64,000 nt of DNA from Microthyrium microscopicum. Its lineage: Eukaryota > Ascomycota > Dothideomycetes > Microthyriales > Microthyriaceae. Where the stretch lies: positions 4,142,884 to 4,206,883 of the forward strand of contig MU004231.1 in NCBI GenBank assembly GCA_010405405.1, given 5' to 3'. Shown in pieces: positions 34,877 to 47,129 of the stretch; the stretch's first letter is position 1, and every line of letters begins with the position of its first letter. Position numbers and translations under genes: made by a program. The notes beneath the pieces are model-generated. The model saw only the letters and a list, made by a program, of their open reading frames with translations. It made no database searches and was not told the origin of the DNA.

Positions 34877-36615
34877 ATGGCGAACTACGCAACCGTTAGC
34901 CAGGCCGATCCTGATGTAGGAGGTGGTTCTCCAACACCAAGAATGAGACGGTAAGTGGGATAGCTGGACAAGCAGTACGACTAGATCATACACTGACAGA
35001 ACTTTCTAGACCTCGCAGAAAGATAAAAGATGGCAACTTTACCGGTACCGCCAGCTTCTCCTCCAGTGTCATCAACCTGGTCAACACAAGTATGACACTT
35101 ATATCGAGCTATATTGGGATGGCACTAACGATATATAGTTGTTGGAGCTGGAGTTTTAGCTATGCCGAGGGCCATGTCGCAGATGGGTATGCTGTTGGGA
35201 ACTATTTTCATTGTATGGTCCGGCATAACAGCAGGCTTCGGTCTCTACCTCCAAACGAAATGCGCCATGTACCTGGAACGCGGCCACTCATCCTTCTTTG
35301 CGCTTTCCCAGTTAACATATCCTAATCTGGCCATCATATTCGATGCCGCTATAGCCGTCAAGTGCTTCGGGGTTGGCGTCAGCTACTTGATTATTATTGG
35401 AGATTTAATGCCCGGTGTCGTACTTGGCTTCAATGCAGCCGCCGGAGACGTAGGGTACCTGGTCGATAGACATTTTTGGATAACCGGATTCATGTGAGTA
35501 CTTCGAGTTGCAAATATGGAGCTTTTACTGATCTCATTAGGCTGGTTGTAATTCCTCTTTCTTTCTTGAGACGTTTGGATTCTCTCAAGTATACGAGCAT
35601 CATTGCTTTAGTCGCCATTGGCTATCTAATCATTCTAGTACTGGCTCATTTTATTAAAGGAGATACCATACCCGATCGAGGGGAGGTAAACTTTGTTCGC
35701 TGGGCAGGACCTCTCAATACGCTCGCCAGTCTTCCAGTCATTGTATTTGCCTATACATGCCATCAAAACATGTTTTCAATTCTCAACGAAATCAAAAACA
35801 ACTCTCACTTTCGCACAACTGGAGTTGTTATTGCCAGTATTGGCACAGCATGCTCCGTCTATGTTCTGGTCGCTATTACTGGTTACCTTTCATACGGCAA
35901 TAATGTCCAAGGAAATATTGTCAGCATGTACCCACCGACAATTGCATCCACAATAGGCCGGGCTGCAATCGTCGTCTTGGTCATGTTTTCATATCCACTG
36001 CAGGTTCACCCCTGCCGTGCTTCCGTCGATGCTGTCCTAAAATGGCGTCCAGCTTCACGAAGGACACCACCTCCGCCACCATCAAGTGCTCCATCTACTA
36101 CGCGTTCTGGTTCACCATCTCGAGCACCAGATAGTAGTCAACATCCTGGTAAGGGAGAGATGTCCGACACCCGATTCGCAGCTCTTACAGGTGCAATTAT
36201 CATTGCATCTTATCTAGTAGCCATGATCGTCTCTAGTCTCGAAACTGTGCTCGCCTATGTTGGGTCGACCGGCAGCACAAGTATCAGCTTCATCCTCCCT
36301 GGTCTATTCTACTACAAAATATCATCTCCTGACAGCCCGGCTCACCAAAAACTCATGAAAGACAATGACTGGGATGAGGATGACGATTACTATTCAGATC
36401 ACGACGATGAAGACGCTGATGCCGAAGGAAATCCTTTGCTCACTTCCAGCATTGCATCTCTACGCTCACTCCAGCGCGGCACCAACCGAGTATTGCGTAG
36501 ATTCAAGCCCAGAGATCTACTCAGAAAGCTAAGCTTGACATTGGCGATTTATGGTGTGGTTGTTATGGTTGTGTGCCTGGGCACCAACGCATTTTTGCAT
36601 TCAACAAAGCATTAA
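34877..36615 (+). CDS. vacuolar amino-acid transporter, AAAP/AVT family
   Basis: Predicted to move neutral or acidic amino acids across the vacuolar membrane. Four exons: 34877-34950, 35010-35089, 35139-35493, 35541-36615, giving 527 residues. The family's first-helix motif is clear: SSVINLVNTIVGAGVLAMPR near residue 45. About ten further hydrophobic segments follow, including IIALVAIGYLIILVLAHF, ASLPVIVFAYTCHQNMFSIL and SISFILPGLFYYK. Two cytosolic inserts are notable: a Pro/Ser-rich loop near 340-385 and a very acidic loop near 440-465. The best match is the Avt5/Avt6 branch (eleven-helix, export from the vacuole in yeast), inferred from the helix-1 and FAYTCHQNMF motifs. Confidence 0.85.
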
Positions 36616-36700
36616 AGATGTAATATTGTTAATATCTTACAGAATTGCAAACTCTCCATGGCTTGGAGTCTATCATCAGCCAACATAAGAATAAAAATCC

Positions 36701-37670
36701 TTAGCAATTCCAGCCACCGTCTATCGAATAACACGCACCCGTGATGAAGGAGCTTGCATCACTGACTAGAAATGCGATCAGGTTTGCGATTTCCTCTGGT
36801 TCTCCTTTTCGGTTTAATGCGGTATGTGATGTGCTGATTTCGCCCCTGGTTTCGAATGACTTTCGAAGCATTGGCGTATCCACGATTCCACTTATAGAGG
36901 TGTTAGAATTACAACAAACGCCAGAGTTACCCCGCATCGCACAAATCCAAAGGCCATATGTAGCTAATGAATGAAGAACTTACGGTGCGATTGCGTTCAC
37001 CCTAACGCCTCCAGATCCACATTCTCGAGCAGCAGCACGAGTGAGGCCAAGCACTCCATGCTTACTGGCGACGTAGGCCGCATCGCTTCCAACTCCGATT
37101 AAGCTTGAGATACTCGCTGCGTTGACGATGGAGCCTGTTTTGCCGTTCATGGCGTTCATTTCTGCTCGTAGGCAATGCAGTACACCTATCCCGAATCAAC
37201 TGTCAGCGCTGCAACATTTGGCTCACCAAGGCTTAGTGACGAACCTTTCAGATTCACGCTCATAACAAAATCAAAGTCATCTTCGTCGAAATCTTTCATC
37301 TACGCCAATCGTATCAGATACAATGTGCTATGTCCGGGGCTTGCGGATGAACACTCACAGTTCGATCCTCGTATTTCCCCACAACACCGGCGAGGTTTAC
37401 TGCTCCATCTAGAGCGCCTCCCCATTCGACCGTGGCAGCAATCCAAGCGTCGACAGATTCTCGTGATCGGACATCTACTGCTTTCGTGAATACGTTTGTC
37501 GTCCCAGCATTGGCTTGTTCAAGGTCTGCCTTTGCGGCATCGAGGCCAGCTTGCGAAACGTCTCCGATGGATACTTTGGCTCCTAGAGATACCAGTAGCT
37601 TGACAGTTGCGAGACCGATTCCAGATGCTCCACCTGTTACGGCTACTACTTTGTCCTGGAGATTGATCAT
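36701..37670 (-). CDS. short-chain dehydrogenase/reductase (classical SDR)
   Basis: NAD(P)-dependent oxidoreductase; the substrate is not deducible. Four exons on the minus strand: 37670-37359, 37299-37245, 37185-36984, 36890-36701, giving 252 residues, the standard size. Key motifs are all present: cofactor site [10 protein letters not shown] (residues 12-21), Asp in IGDVS after beta-2 (pointing to NAD rather than NADP), NLAGVVG, catalytic Ser in [16 protein letters not shown] with catalytic Tyr and Lys, and a C-terminal [13 protein letters not shown]. No signal peptide. The third coding junction uses a GTTCGT donor. It ends only 85 nt from the 3' end of the amino-acid transporter, tail-to-tail. 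Confidence 0.93.
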
Positions 37671-38472
37671 GATGGATGTAGTGTTTGGATTTTGATATTC
37701 TGCAGTTCAGCTATGGCGGCGGGAAGAATCGAAAACAGCTCACAAGCTAGACACGAAATTGAAATATCAAGCGCGAGCTGCAGCCTTGCGTTCAAAGTGG
37801 GAATATGCCAGTATTTCGTTATTTGCGGGTAAGGGTACCCATAATTCTCGAACATGGATTTTGTAGAGGGAGATGTGTATAGCGAATTGTGGCGCACTTT
37901 CGAAACTGCTTCGTACAACAAAGACGTTCTCCAACTTGTCAAATTTTTAGTATCATGGGCTAGTTACCCCATGGGGTTCGCTAGCTCGAATAAGCGAGAG
38001 AAGTGGAGACTTTATCTATACAAACATTGGTTCCTAACTTCCTTTGTAGTGTTTGGCTGGGATGCTTAGGATTTCTGCTCGGAAGTACAATGCCGTAGCT
38101 CAACGCCAGCCTTATGCTAAGCCTTATTGGTCTGGGGCAAGACACGACTCGACAAGAATTATCTGGGGAAAACGCCGTATCTTCCGAATAACAACAGATT
38201 TAATAGATATTTCAAAGGGACCGTTATGCCATATCATCACGAGGCGTATCTTGGATGCCATGGAGAGTCAAGACTCGCCGCTGGTCTTCCGGTAACTTGG
38301 ATATATACCCGACAGTTTGGATATACATCTAGGTGATCTGCATCTAGCCTTGCATCTTCAAGATATAGCCATTTCTGGAGTCATTTTATTCTTTGTACAG
38401 ATCTTGTGCCAATTCCAGTACTCCCCCATAGACTCTGACCCAAGCATACAGCTCACGCATTAGCTACGCACA
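37671..38472. other. divergent promoter region
   Basis: About 800 nt separate the SDR (minus) and the TRI12-family transporter (plus). No coding sequence recognised. Confidence 0.5.
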
Positions 38473-40472
38473 ATGGTGGGCTCGATCAAGGAAGGAGCTG
38501 CGCATATGGAGCAAGTCGAGTTCCAAGACAACAAACCCAGCCACATGGAAAAAGCTGCAGCGCATTCTCACGCCGACTCGGACGATGATTTGCCTCAGAA
38601 GGTATCACTCAAGACTTGGTTCGTGGTACTTGTAAGTAGACTCTTAACCACGAGGACAAATCAGAACGACCGACTGATCTTACTTCAAGATTCTATCACT
38701 AGGCTATGGCCTGTCCTTCGTGCCCATACCTGTTATGGCTGCTGTAGGACCTGATATTTCCACAGACCTGGGCGACCCTACTGGATACGTCTGGTACGTC
38801 GCGTCTTGGATTACGGCCATCACTATCAGCTTCACAATCGTTGGCGCAAATGCCGATCTTCTAGGCCGTCGATGGTTTCTTGTTGGTGGGAATGTCATAT
38901 GCTTCGTAGGCCACATTGTTGTCGGTACGGCAAAGACTTCGAATGCGGTGACGGCTGGTTTGGCGGTTACTGGATTTGGCGCGGCCAATTGTCAGCTTGC
39001 TGCTTTTGCAATTGGCGAGTTGTTGCCGAATAAATGGAGGCATATCGGTGAGCATTGACCCTCTAACCTTCATCTGATTTCACTAATCAAGTTTTAAGGC
39101 GTTGTACTCGCTGATGCTGGGTTGTATTTCGTCATTGTGGTCATTCCGGTCACAGCTCGTTATGGGTAAGCCAGTATTCCTATGCCTTGTGCGAAGAATA
39201 TGAGTTGACTTTACCAGATATTTCGTTACAACCTGGAGAGCCAACTTCTATGCTGCAGCTGCTTGTCAAGCAATCTCCTTCTTGGGGTTGCTCTTATTCT
39301 ACTTTCCTCCCGCGCATCCTCTGGGTCTTCCTTACGCACAGGTCTTTAGAGAAATGGATTACATCGGCATGTTCCTATTCACCGCAGGAGCATTGCCTAT
39401 CCTCATGGGCATCGTGTGGGCAAGCGTTTTCCCGTCTACGGACGCTCACGTTATCGCACCCTTGGTTATCGGAGCTGTCGCGCTTGTCGCCTTTGCTCTC
39501 TACGAGACTTATGCCAAGATCAAGCATCCTATCACCCCAACATCAATCTTCACATCCTCCATGGGTCGCGATTTCTCTGCTCCTTGTCTAGCATTGGCCA
39601 TCCTTAACATGTTCTACTACTCTGCCAGCATCGTCTGGCCTACCATGATCAACTCGTGGTATACAACGGATTGGAGAACAGCTGCAGTCCTCTCTTTGCC
39701 GCAGAATGTTGCTGTCATGGGAGGAGGAATCCTACTTTCCGTCTTCGGCAGCAAGCTCAAACACTGGAATTGGCAACTAACAGCGGCAGTAACGCAGTTA
39801 GTCATTTTCGGCTCTTTGCTCGCCCTAGCCACACCGGACAACAAGAACCTCATGATCGCCTTTATGGTACTTGCTATGCTTGGTCTAGGTTATGGCAATT
39901 ATCTCTGCATTGCCATGTGCCAGATGGGTGTGCCACAAGAACAGCTGGGTACCAGCGGAGGTTTAGCTGGTACTGCCCGCTTTGGTGGCGGAGCGAGTAA
40001 GTTTCCTTTCCGTCCATTAAAGTCTGCTCATGCTGATATTGACACCTTTCAGTCGCCCAGGCAATCTACCTTGCCATCTTTACTTCTACGACAACTAAAG
40101 CGACCGCCGAACTCGTCCCTGCTGCGGCGATCAAGGCTGGTCTTGCGGCTGCAGATGTACCAGCCTTGATGAAAGTTTTAGGCACGCCGGCTTTCGCCAC
40201 GATGTACAATGCTGCTGTTGTTGCTGCTGTTGGTACTGCGCAGAAGGAGGTCATCCGGCGCGGTGTTCAGTAAGTCTTCCCTACTTCTTTGGCTATTAGT
40301 ATGTGAGATGATTTAACAGTAATCTAGACTTGTCGCGTACGTCTCTATCCCGTTCGGTATTGTGGGTATCATTGCATGCCTCTGCTGCAAGGATGTCAAC
40401 GATAGGATGAATGAGAAGATTGAGGTTTACCTTGAGAATACTGATGGCGCAACCCATAACAAGTTTCATTAA
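38473..40472 (+). CDS. MFS transporter of the TRI12/siderophore-pump family
   Basis: Predicted drug/proton antiporter of the 14-helix type; relatives export trichothecenes or move siderophores. Six exons: 38473-38631, 38690-39047, 39099-39165, 39218-39996, 40053-40269, 40328-40472, giving 574 residues. The cytosolic N-terminus (about 50 residues) is acidic and His-rich. The MFS motif GANADLLGRRWFLVGGN lies in the loop after helix 2, and GVVLADAGLYFVIVVIPVTA and TTWRANFYAAAACQAISFLG are typical of the TRI12 family. Later helices are clear (AHVIAPLVIGAVALVAFALY, NLMIAFMVLAMLGLGYGNYL). The C-terminus is a short charged cytosolic tail. All six junctions are GT-AG and in phase. The substrate is unknown; no biosynthetic cluster is visible beside it. 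Confidence 0.9.
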
Positions 40473-40710
40473 AAATGGTAATGGTGGATTGGGGATCAGC
40501 GATTGACAGTGGAATTTGGACTTGTTGTTCTCAGAACTGCCGCTGAAGCGACCAAAAATACAAAGATATTGGGCTCAATGCTGGTTAATGATAAGCAGAA
40601 ACGCCCTGTCTGGTCTTCACGGATGCGCCGACGAAATGGTCATAGAGTACTAATCGCCAATTTTGTCCTATTAATTCTTTACAATATCAGAAAGACATTT
40701 ACATCCAGTC

Positions 40711-41813
40711 TCAGTTCAAATTAGCCGCAGCATTCAAGTCATCGACATTAAGCAGCGCAACTCCTTCATCCAATAACAGCCTCCACACTGCGTCCCGAGT
40801 ACCAACAGGCCATAACGGCTGATCCCAATATCGAGCTCCAATGCCTCGACTCGAAGCAGCACTCAACTGCTTTCGTAGCGTAGCAAGCTGCGTGCCATTG
40901 AAGATCGGATATGCGCTTCCAAGCGGCCCATCATTTACCACTGGCCCAAACACAGCTGCAAAATCCGTACTGGCAATCGGTGAAATCAACGATGTGATAT
41001 TAGTGTTTTGCAGCGTTGCTAACGGCGCATCATAGAACGTGTATCGTGGACTTGCACTGCTTGCTGGATCTGTGGGCGAGAAGTATGAGAACGGGGTGTT
41101 TCCAGTGCCGATTACAGTGACTGTTCCTGGTTTCACGGTTTTGCCGTCGGTGGTGGTGAGCCAGCCGCCGTCTTTCAGGGGAGCGAGAGCAGAGAGGACA
41201 GAGGACCAAGTGGTGGGTCCATCAGTCTTGACGTCGATCCAGAGGTAGAGGGTTTGACCGGAGCTGGTGTCATAGACGCCGCTGAAATGAGCTTTTAGCA
41301 GTTGATATACATGAGGGTACCCAAAGCACGTACTTTTTGCTAGAAGATGAGCTAGTGAATGGTGTAGACGGGTTTTGGCGCTTCAGTGTGTCTAAGATGG
41401 GCTGGATATAGAGAGATGATAGAGTTCTGGCGGATGAAAGAGCGGCTAGTTCATGGCCCACCTTCTCGAGTCAGTTAATTGAGCCGTATTTCAAGGTCTA
41501 GAAAGGTACATATAATGTTCCGTTCACCAGCCAGACGTCAGCCTCAACTGAGACAGCTCCAACCGACAAGGCTGAATAGTAGGGAACATCTCTCCAGTAG
41601 TCGTTGTGCGAATGAATCGGTTTCTGGTTCATGATTAGTGATAACTTTTGTTTTATGGCCATAGAAACCGACTGGAGCAATATCTCTTGTGAAGTCTGAT
41701 GGGTATGAATTCTGATCTTTACCTGCACCAGAAAGTATTATTTGTAGTGCTGGGGAGAGAATATCTGCAAATATTGGAGCAATGAACAGAGCCCACGAGA
41801 GGATTGAAAGCAT
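40711..41813 (-). CDS. AIM6: secreted AIM6-like PLC-type phosphodiesterase
   Basis: Member of the PLC-like phosphodiesterase superfamily near yeast Aim6 and fungal secreted relatives; the substrate is unknown. Four exons on the minus strand: 41813-41673, 41623-41510, 41461-41334, 41281-40711, giving 317 residues. A signal peptide is visible (LSILSWALFIAPIFADI). The barrel's catalytic strand motifs are present: PIHSHNDYWRDVP near residue 48, SVEADVWLVNGTLYVGHE, and LWIDVKTDG. The first intron has the rare donor GTCGGT; it was chosen because phase is kept and the join restores the family motif KPIHSHNDYW. The end is VWRLLLDEGVALLNVDDLN, matching the last strand and helix of the fold. It converges with the TRI12-type transporter. 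Confidence 0.85.
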
Positions 41814-42327
41814 CTTTACGTTTATTACTTATTATGTTTGCAAGTACACAAGAAGTTAAGGACATTGCTTCTTGTTTTCAAGAGATTATATGACTTGATG
41901 ATGGCATGCCTTAACTAAAGTTGAAGGATCCAATCAACGGATAGAAATTAAGCACATGGATGTATGCTTTGGTTATATCGATATGCGAAGGGTTTATACT
42001 TCACAACGGCCAAAGAACATTAATTATCAATCTTTTGCTTTTCTAATTATAATAGAATCATTGTTCGCTATTTTAGTTCGGAAGGAAAAACAACGCGTGT
42101 AAATCAACCACGGTTCAGTTGTTGTCTTCATGCAAGTCAGTTTAGATAGAGCAAAGGTACATCGTACGCAGGAAAAAGTCCACTAGAATACTGAGCAGTC
42201 AAATATTTCCTTGCTCGACGTTGTAGGTCGTCTTTATTGAACGATGCATACCTGCCACGACACATAGACTGGAGATTTGAGTCATTCACTGAAACCTTAA
42301 GTTCTTATTTGTTGAGTTACAGAATAT
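41814..42327. other. intergenic between the AIM6-like and AA9 genes
   Basis: About 510 nt of AT-rich DNA: promoter of the AIM6-like gene and 3' region of the AA9 gene, both on the minus strand. No other feature seen. Confidence 0.45.
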
Positions 42328-43727
42328 CTATCCAGTGAACTCTACAGCTCTCTTATTTGGACCATTCTCATTACCATATGACGCTGGTGGTGGCTTATTT
42401 CCCTTCATGGCCGAACCTGGGGTTTCTGTGTATCCAGGGCTGTTCACTGGCTGAGCATATCCAACATAAGGATGGCCTGGAGATGTTGGGTTGATTTCAG
42501 TGCACTTGACAGTGGATGGATCAGCTCCATCTTCCCAGAAGCAGCCACCAAGACCGGTCTTTCCGTCTCTGATGTCGTTGGCGACACTCTTCAAGAGTTG
42601 TTTGCCATGCTCAATTCTTGCTACTGAGTATGCCTTGCCCTCTTCACCTGTCATCTCACCAGTCTCCTTGACGACTGGGACGGGTCCCTCTGGTGGGTTT
42701 CGCTCGCCTTTGTAGACCGCTGGGCCGGGGGTGATCTAGAGATAGATATTAGTGCTGCTTAAAACTAACAATCCCTTGTCACCTCGGAAGACTTACATAT
42801 CGCTTTGGTCCGTAGTGGATGTTGACGAGAATACCTGGGTCGCGCCAGTTGTAAGCACCTGGAAACTTGACACCAGGTGGTGTTGCGGTTCCAGATCCAG
42901 TGACTTGAACCTCTAAAGCGCAAAATCGAGTCAGTATAGACTCATGGTCAAGACTCTGTAGCTATTGGGACTTACTGATGCAGGTTGGGTAGAGCTGAGC
43001 ACCGCTCGTCTTCTTCTCCTTGTTCTCTCTCCACGAAAAGTGCAAACCAATGAGTTCTGTGCGTACCGCATACATGCCGGGCTTAATATCGCTAGGGATA
43101 GTCACTGTTCGAGTGCTATTGTTATTGATGATATCGTCTGTGCCCCAGAGATCTTTCTCCTTGTCATATCCAACTGACGTCGTTAGTTTATGGATGTCAT
43201 TGATATCAATTCAAAAGACTTACGCTCGTCAATCTTGAAGAAGTTGACATCGTTGACGGTTGTCTTCTCGTCAGGTATTAAACCCATGTACTAATAACCA
43301 ATCAGTATGCCTCTTACATTCGCACCACAAATACAGTAACTTACTGTGAGGACTGGGCCTCTGTGATTGCCGAACCATGGTGTCCATTCAAAGGTAATTT
43401 TCGATCCAGCACGAGCAACAGCGTTGATCTTGGGTTCAACTAAGGGACCAAATCTGCAAGCAATGTCCTTTGAAGCGACTTGCTCTACTGGGCCAGTTCC
43501 TTCGGCGTTGGTCTTAGGATAACCCCAAGTGATACGCTTGATGCCTGGGTAGTCATTGTCTAGACGTGGATCGTACATGGGATAGCTATAGCAAAGTAAG
43601 AAAGAGCACAACAAAACCCGCTTTTTTTGAGTTCGACGTACTAGGTTCCATCAACAACTGCACCATCGAGAATGCCATGTGCGGCGGCGAGACCCGCTGA
43701 ACCGGCTAAGACGAGAAAGCTACGCAT
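42328..43727 (-). CDS. secreted lytic polysaccharide monooxygenase, AA9-like
   Basis: Copper enzyme that cleaves polysaccharides such as cellulose by oxidation outside the cell. Six exons on the minus strand: 43727-43642, 43585-43345, 43290-43224, 43173-42976, 42912-42797, 42735-42328, giving 371 residues. The signal peptide (MRSFLVLAGSAGLAAA) ends just before His17, which would become the N-terminal His of the copper brace (HGILDGAVVDG). The second brace His is in GNHRGPVLTYMG. The conserved second-sphere His, Gln and axial Tyr are in LHFSWRENKE and GAQLYPTCIKV. The core ends with YNWRDPGILVNIHYGPKRY and ITPGPAVY. A Pro/Gly-rich extension of about 120 residues follows with no CBM1. The sequence is a divergent AA9; a neighbouring AA family cannot be excluded. 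Confidence 0.85.
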
Positions 43728-45324
43728 GTTTGCTTCTACTGAAAATTACTAAAGGAGTGTGGTTGTGCTGTTGTGAAGTTGATGGACTAAAGTGTAGAGA
43801 GCCGCTAAGTAATATAGATCTGTATGTTGTCTCTTTAGCACACCGAGGTGTTCATGCCCAGCTAAATTAAAACAATAAGCTTTGCGCAAGGACGATCTCC
43901 GATCCCATCTACGCGATCTAAAGCAATTTAATACAGTACTATTATTCGACAATCGGCATGTCGGTCTTGAATTTCTGTCACTATAAGCAGGTCTCGTTAG
44001 ACTGCCCACATCATGATGAAATCTCCTACTGGCCAAAAGATTAGCAGAAGACTAGGAATATCTTCTTGTCACTATATGCCCTACGATCGATGTGGGACAT
44101 GGGTAAGTATAAATTAAATCTTCACACACAATACGTCTTGCGTGACCCAGATCTATTAAATGATCTTTGACAGCTCGCTAAGCTGATGACTTAAATGAAG
44201 GATGCTCTTTACGCATACCTATCCGGTTATCCCAATTTTGTGAGTTGGGACGTTGATGCAAGGCTGAAAGCTGTCAACCAATCAAAGTTACTAGTCCTTC
44301 GACATCTACTTTCTATTGGCCGCTGAGAAGACTGCGAGGCTGACCAGGCCAGAAATAAGTATTCAGCCAATTTATACTCCAATTGGCATCCACGTTACGG
44401 AGATGTGGCGAAAAGCCTATCAAATAGCCGGGTTATGAACTGCAGAATAAACCACGGAATGTTATACAATATCTGTTTACACGCCATATCAAGCCTTTGT
44501 TAATTCACTGCGCAGAAAGTCAAAGTCAAGTTTGAAATACAAGACCTCAGCCGATTGTGTTTGGTTTCTTACCTGTTTTGTTGAGGGACTTTTTGAATGG
44601 CAACAAATCACCCAACAACACCAAAAGATTTTGGATAACATCTCAAGCTAGACCTTGGACATTTGTAGCTCCAAAATCATCAGCGTGATGCGCACATTCG
44701 CGCTATTACCTTGAAATTCACAAAGTCTTTCTCGGTTTCATATCCCTCTCTCTTCTTACCTTACTTCTTTGAGTCAGTCAGGTAATGCTAATTTCCAACC
44801 AAATTTGCAACCTAGAGTATGCTGAACACTCGAAATTGCAAAGTTTTGCGCAAAGGTGTCCAAGGACGGAATTATTATTGAGGGAAACTGACTGGTTACT
44901 TAGCTCTTTGAAGTTCCTTTAGAATTTAAAGCTATCGTGCAGTCAGAAACCAAAGCGATCAAACGGTTGAAATTCCTGCTGTCTGGCGTCTTGAATGAAG
45001 ATATAGGGTACTGTTCTCAGCTACTATCATTACAGATGTTAGACAATTTCACAGGAAGAGATATCACGGCCCCTAGGTTTCGGAGATATCTACAGCTACT
45101 CGGCTGCTAGCAAGACGGCGCACGATGGCTACTCAGACTTTCGTTGGCTGTGCCGTGGCCCGATGGGCTTGATCTATTGACGAGAAGAAGCACCTGCGAA
45201 CAAGTACCCCTTACGCTAGGCCATATTAGGCTCTAAACAACCACCCTGTTGACAACCTCCCTGTTGGTGGCGCATCTTGTTTTTGTGCAAGGCTGAAAAA
45301 AAGGTATCGCCATCTTGTTTTCTA
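43728..45324. other. 1.6-kb intergenic region upstream of the AA9 gene
   Basis: Promoter of the AA9 gene and flanking DNA up to the transposon. Base composition looks ordinary, unlike the transposon interior, so the RIP-like decay has not visibly spread here. No gene seen. Confidence 0.5.
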
Positions 45325-45368
45325 ACGTAGTGGACAGGGTTTCCAACAGACCCCCTTTCCGACACCCC
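45325..45368 (+). repeat. left terminal inverted repeat, 44 bp
   Basis: Begins ACGTAGTGGACAGGGTTTCC and ends in CCGACACCCC. Matches the right repeat at 43 of 44 positions; the single difference (A here, G on the right copy's equivalent strand) is a G-to-A change as RIP would make. Confidence 0.93.
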
Positions 45369-47085
45369 ACATTAGATAATTGTAGATTTACTTAAACTAC
45401 CACAACAATGTAATTAAATGTTGTTTTGCTTTAAAATTTAAATAGTAAATTAAGAAGACCTTAAAAATTGCGTTTCTGCCTTTTTAAATAGTAAATATAC
45501 CTTAGAAGTCAAAGCAGCAAAGGCTTTTAGGGTTCCTAGATCTACCTTAAAGGGACGATTAAAAGGCGCTAAAAATCACAAATCTAGCTATTCCTCTTAT
45601 TAAAAATTATTAATTACAGAAAAGCATAAAGTTGTCCTTTAGTATAAGAATAAGGAATTAGCTAGTTATCTTCCTACCTACGTAAGGATTAAAAACTTTG
45701 CTTAAGAAATTTTATAATAGTAAATTCTAAAGGCCTTTTTAGGCGCAAATTAGCATAAATCGTTTAAAAGACGAAATCTAGATATCGTTTCTATTATAGT
45801 AAGACGTATTAATAAATAGCAAGTTAATAGAACTAATTTCAAAGCTATTATAGACTTCTTTTAATAATTTAAAAGTACTATTTCTTCTCTTAAGGTTAAA
45901 CTAGCTAATATACATAATATAGACGAGATAGGAATATGTCTAAGCATTACTAGTAAAGAAGTAGTTATTATATCTCAATAGATAGTAGAAATAACGAAAT
46001 CTAAAGACTTATTCGTCTTAAAAAATAGTAGTAGAGAGAATACTTTAATTCTTAAAACTATGTTAGCTACTAGTTAAACTATACTATTTTTAGCTATTTA
46101 TAAAGGCTAAAATATTCAAAATTCTTAGTTCCTTCTTAGATTACGTAAAGAACTTAAATTTAAAGGCTTTTTCTTTGCTATAATAACTAATAGCTAGACG
46201 TTAAATTAGTTAGGCGAACAATAGCTTAAAATGACCTTTTTACCCTTTATAAAACTATTAGATCCTTTAGAATAGAGGATTTTAATCTGTAATAACTATA
46301 GATTATATACTACTTTAGAATTTCGTTATCTTTACTTTAAAAATAAGATCTAAATCGTCTATTTACCTCTATATTTATTATATTAAACTTAGCCTTTAGA
46401 TATTAGTATTTTTAGACTATTAAAACGACATTTTATAGCCATACTTAATAAATCTTCTCTTAAGTCTTTATCTACTCCTGTTTAGAAGAGAATCTTTATA
46501 TAAATATATATAATTGCTTATTAAAAAGCTTTCTATAAAGCGAATGGCGTTTCTGCTTTTAAAGTAACTAGAATTTAGCCTATAAATTAATATAAAGTAC
46601 TTTAGTATATTCTACTAACTCCTAAAAATCCTTAATAGTTAATTTCTATGCAATCTATATCTATTTCTCCTTCTTTACCTTCTTTGCCCTTTATTAAAAG
46701 GCTTTAGTTTATGCTAAGAATAAAGAGATTAATTATGCGCGGTATTTTAAAAGAAATAAGCTAAATCTCTTTTTATAATTTGGCCTTATAATAATATATA
46801 GTTATGCTTCAAAATTAAGTAACTATGCTTATAGTACCTAAAGAATTAGACATAAGGAAGAAGAGGAATTATAATGAAGAATTAAAGAATACAAATTTAA
46901 TTATATTAGAATATGCTTCAAACAAGCTTATATAAGCTTCTGAAGCTATTTTAAAGGCTTAGAAACTAATTAAAAAGAAGAAATATAGCGTAAAGATCAA
47001 GCTTAATTTATCTATTTAATTTATTTAATTATCTTGTGTTTTAGCTAAGATATCTTATAGTAAAGATCTAGTAATTATCTATTTT

Positions 47086-47129
47086 GGGGTGTCGGAAAGG
47101 GGGTCTGTCGGAAACCCTGTCCACTACGT
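47086..47129 (-). repeat. right terminal inverted repeat, 44 bp
   Basis: Reverse complement of the left repeat with one mismatch. Unlike the interior it remains GC-rich. Confidence 0.93.

Larger units (their letters stand above)
45325..47129. mobile_element. degraded pogo/Fot1-like Tc1-mariner DNA transposon
   Basis: A 1,805-bp element bounded by 44-bp terminal inverted repeats (45325-45368 and 47086-47129) that differ at one base only. TA dinucleotides flank it at 45323-45324 and 47130-47131, the expected target duplication of Tc1-mariner elements. The interior is very AT-rich with stops in every frame, yet plus-strand fragments still resemble a Fot1/pogo transposase: a helix-turn-helix piece (RVPRSTLKGRLKG near 45535) and a catalytic-Asp block (NIHNIDEIG near 45915). 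Decay is mainly C-to-T/G-to-A, as RIP produces. The element cannot encode an active transposase. It sits 357 nt before the cell-wall protein gene. Confidence 0.88.

Noticed and set aside
38473-43727. Secondary-metabolite gene cluster around the TRI12-family pump.
   Set aside because: No backbone synthase, P450 or cluster regulator is present; the SDR, transporter, phosphodiesterase and LPMO have no evident shared pathway.
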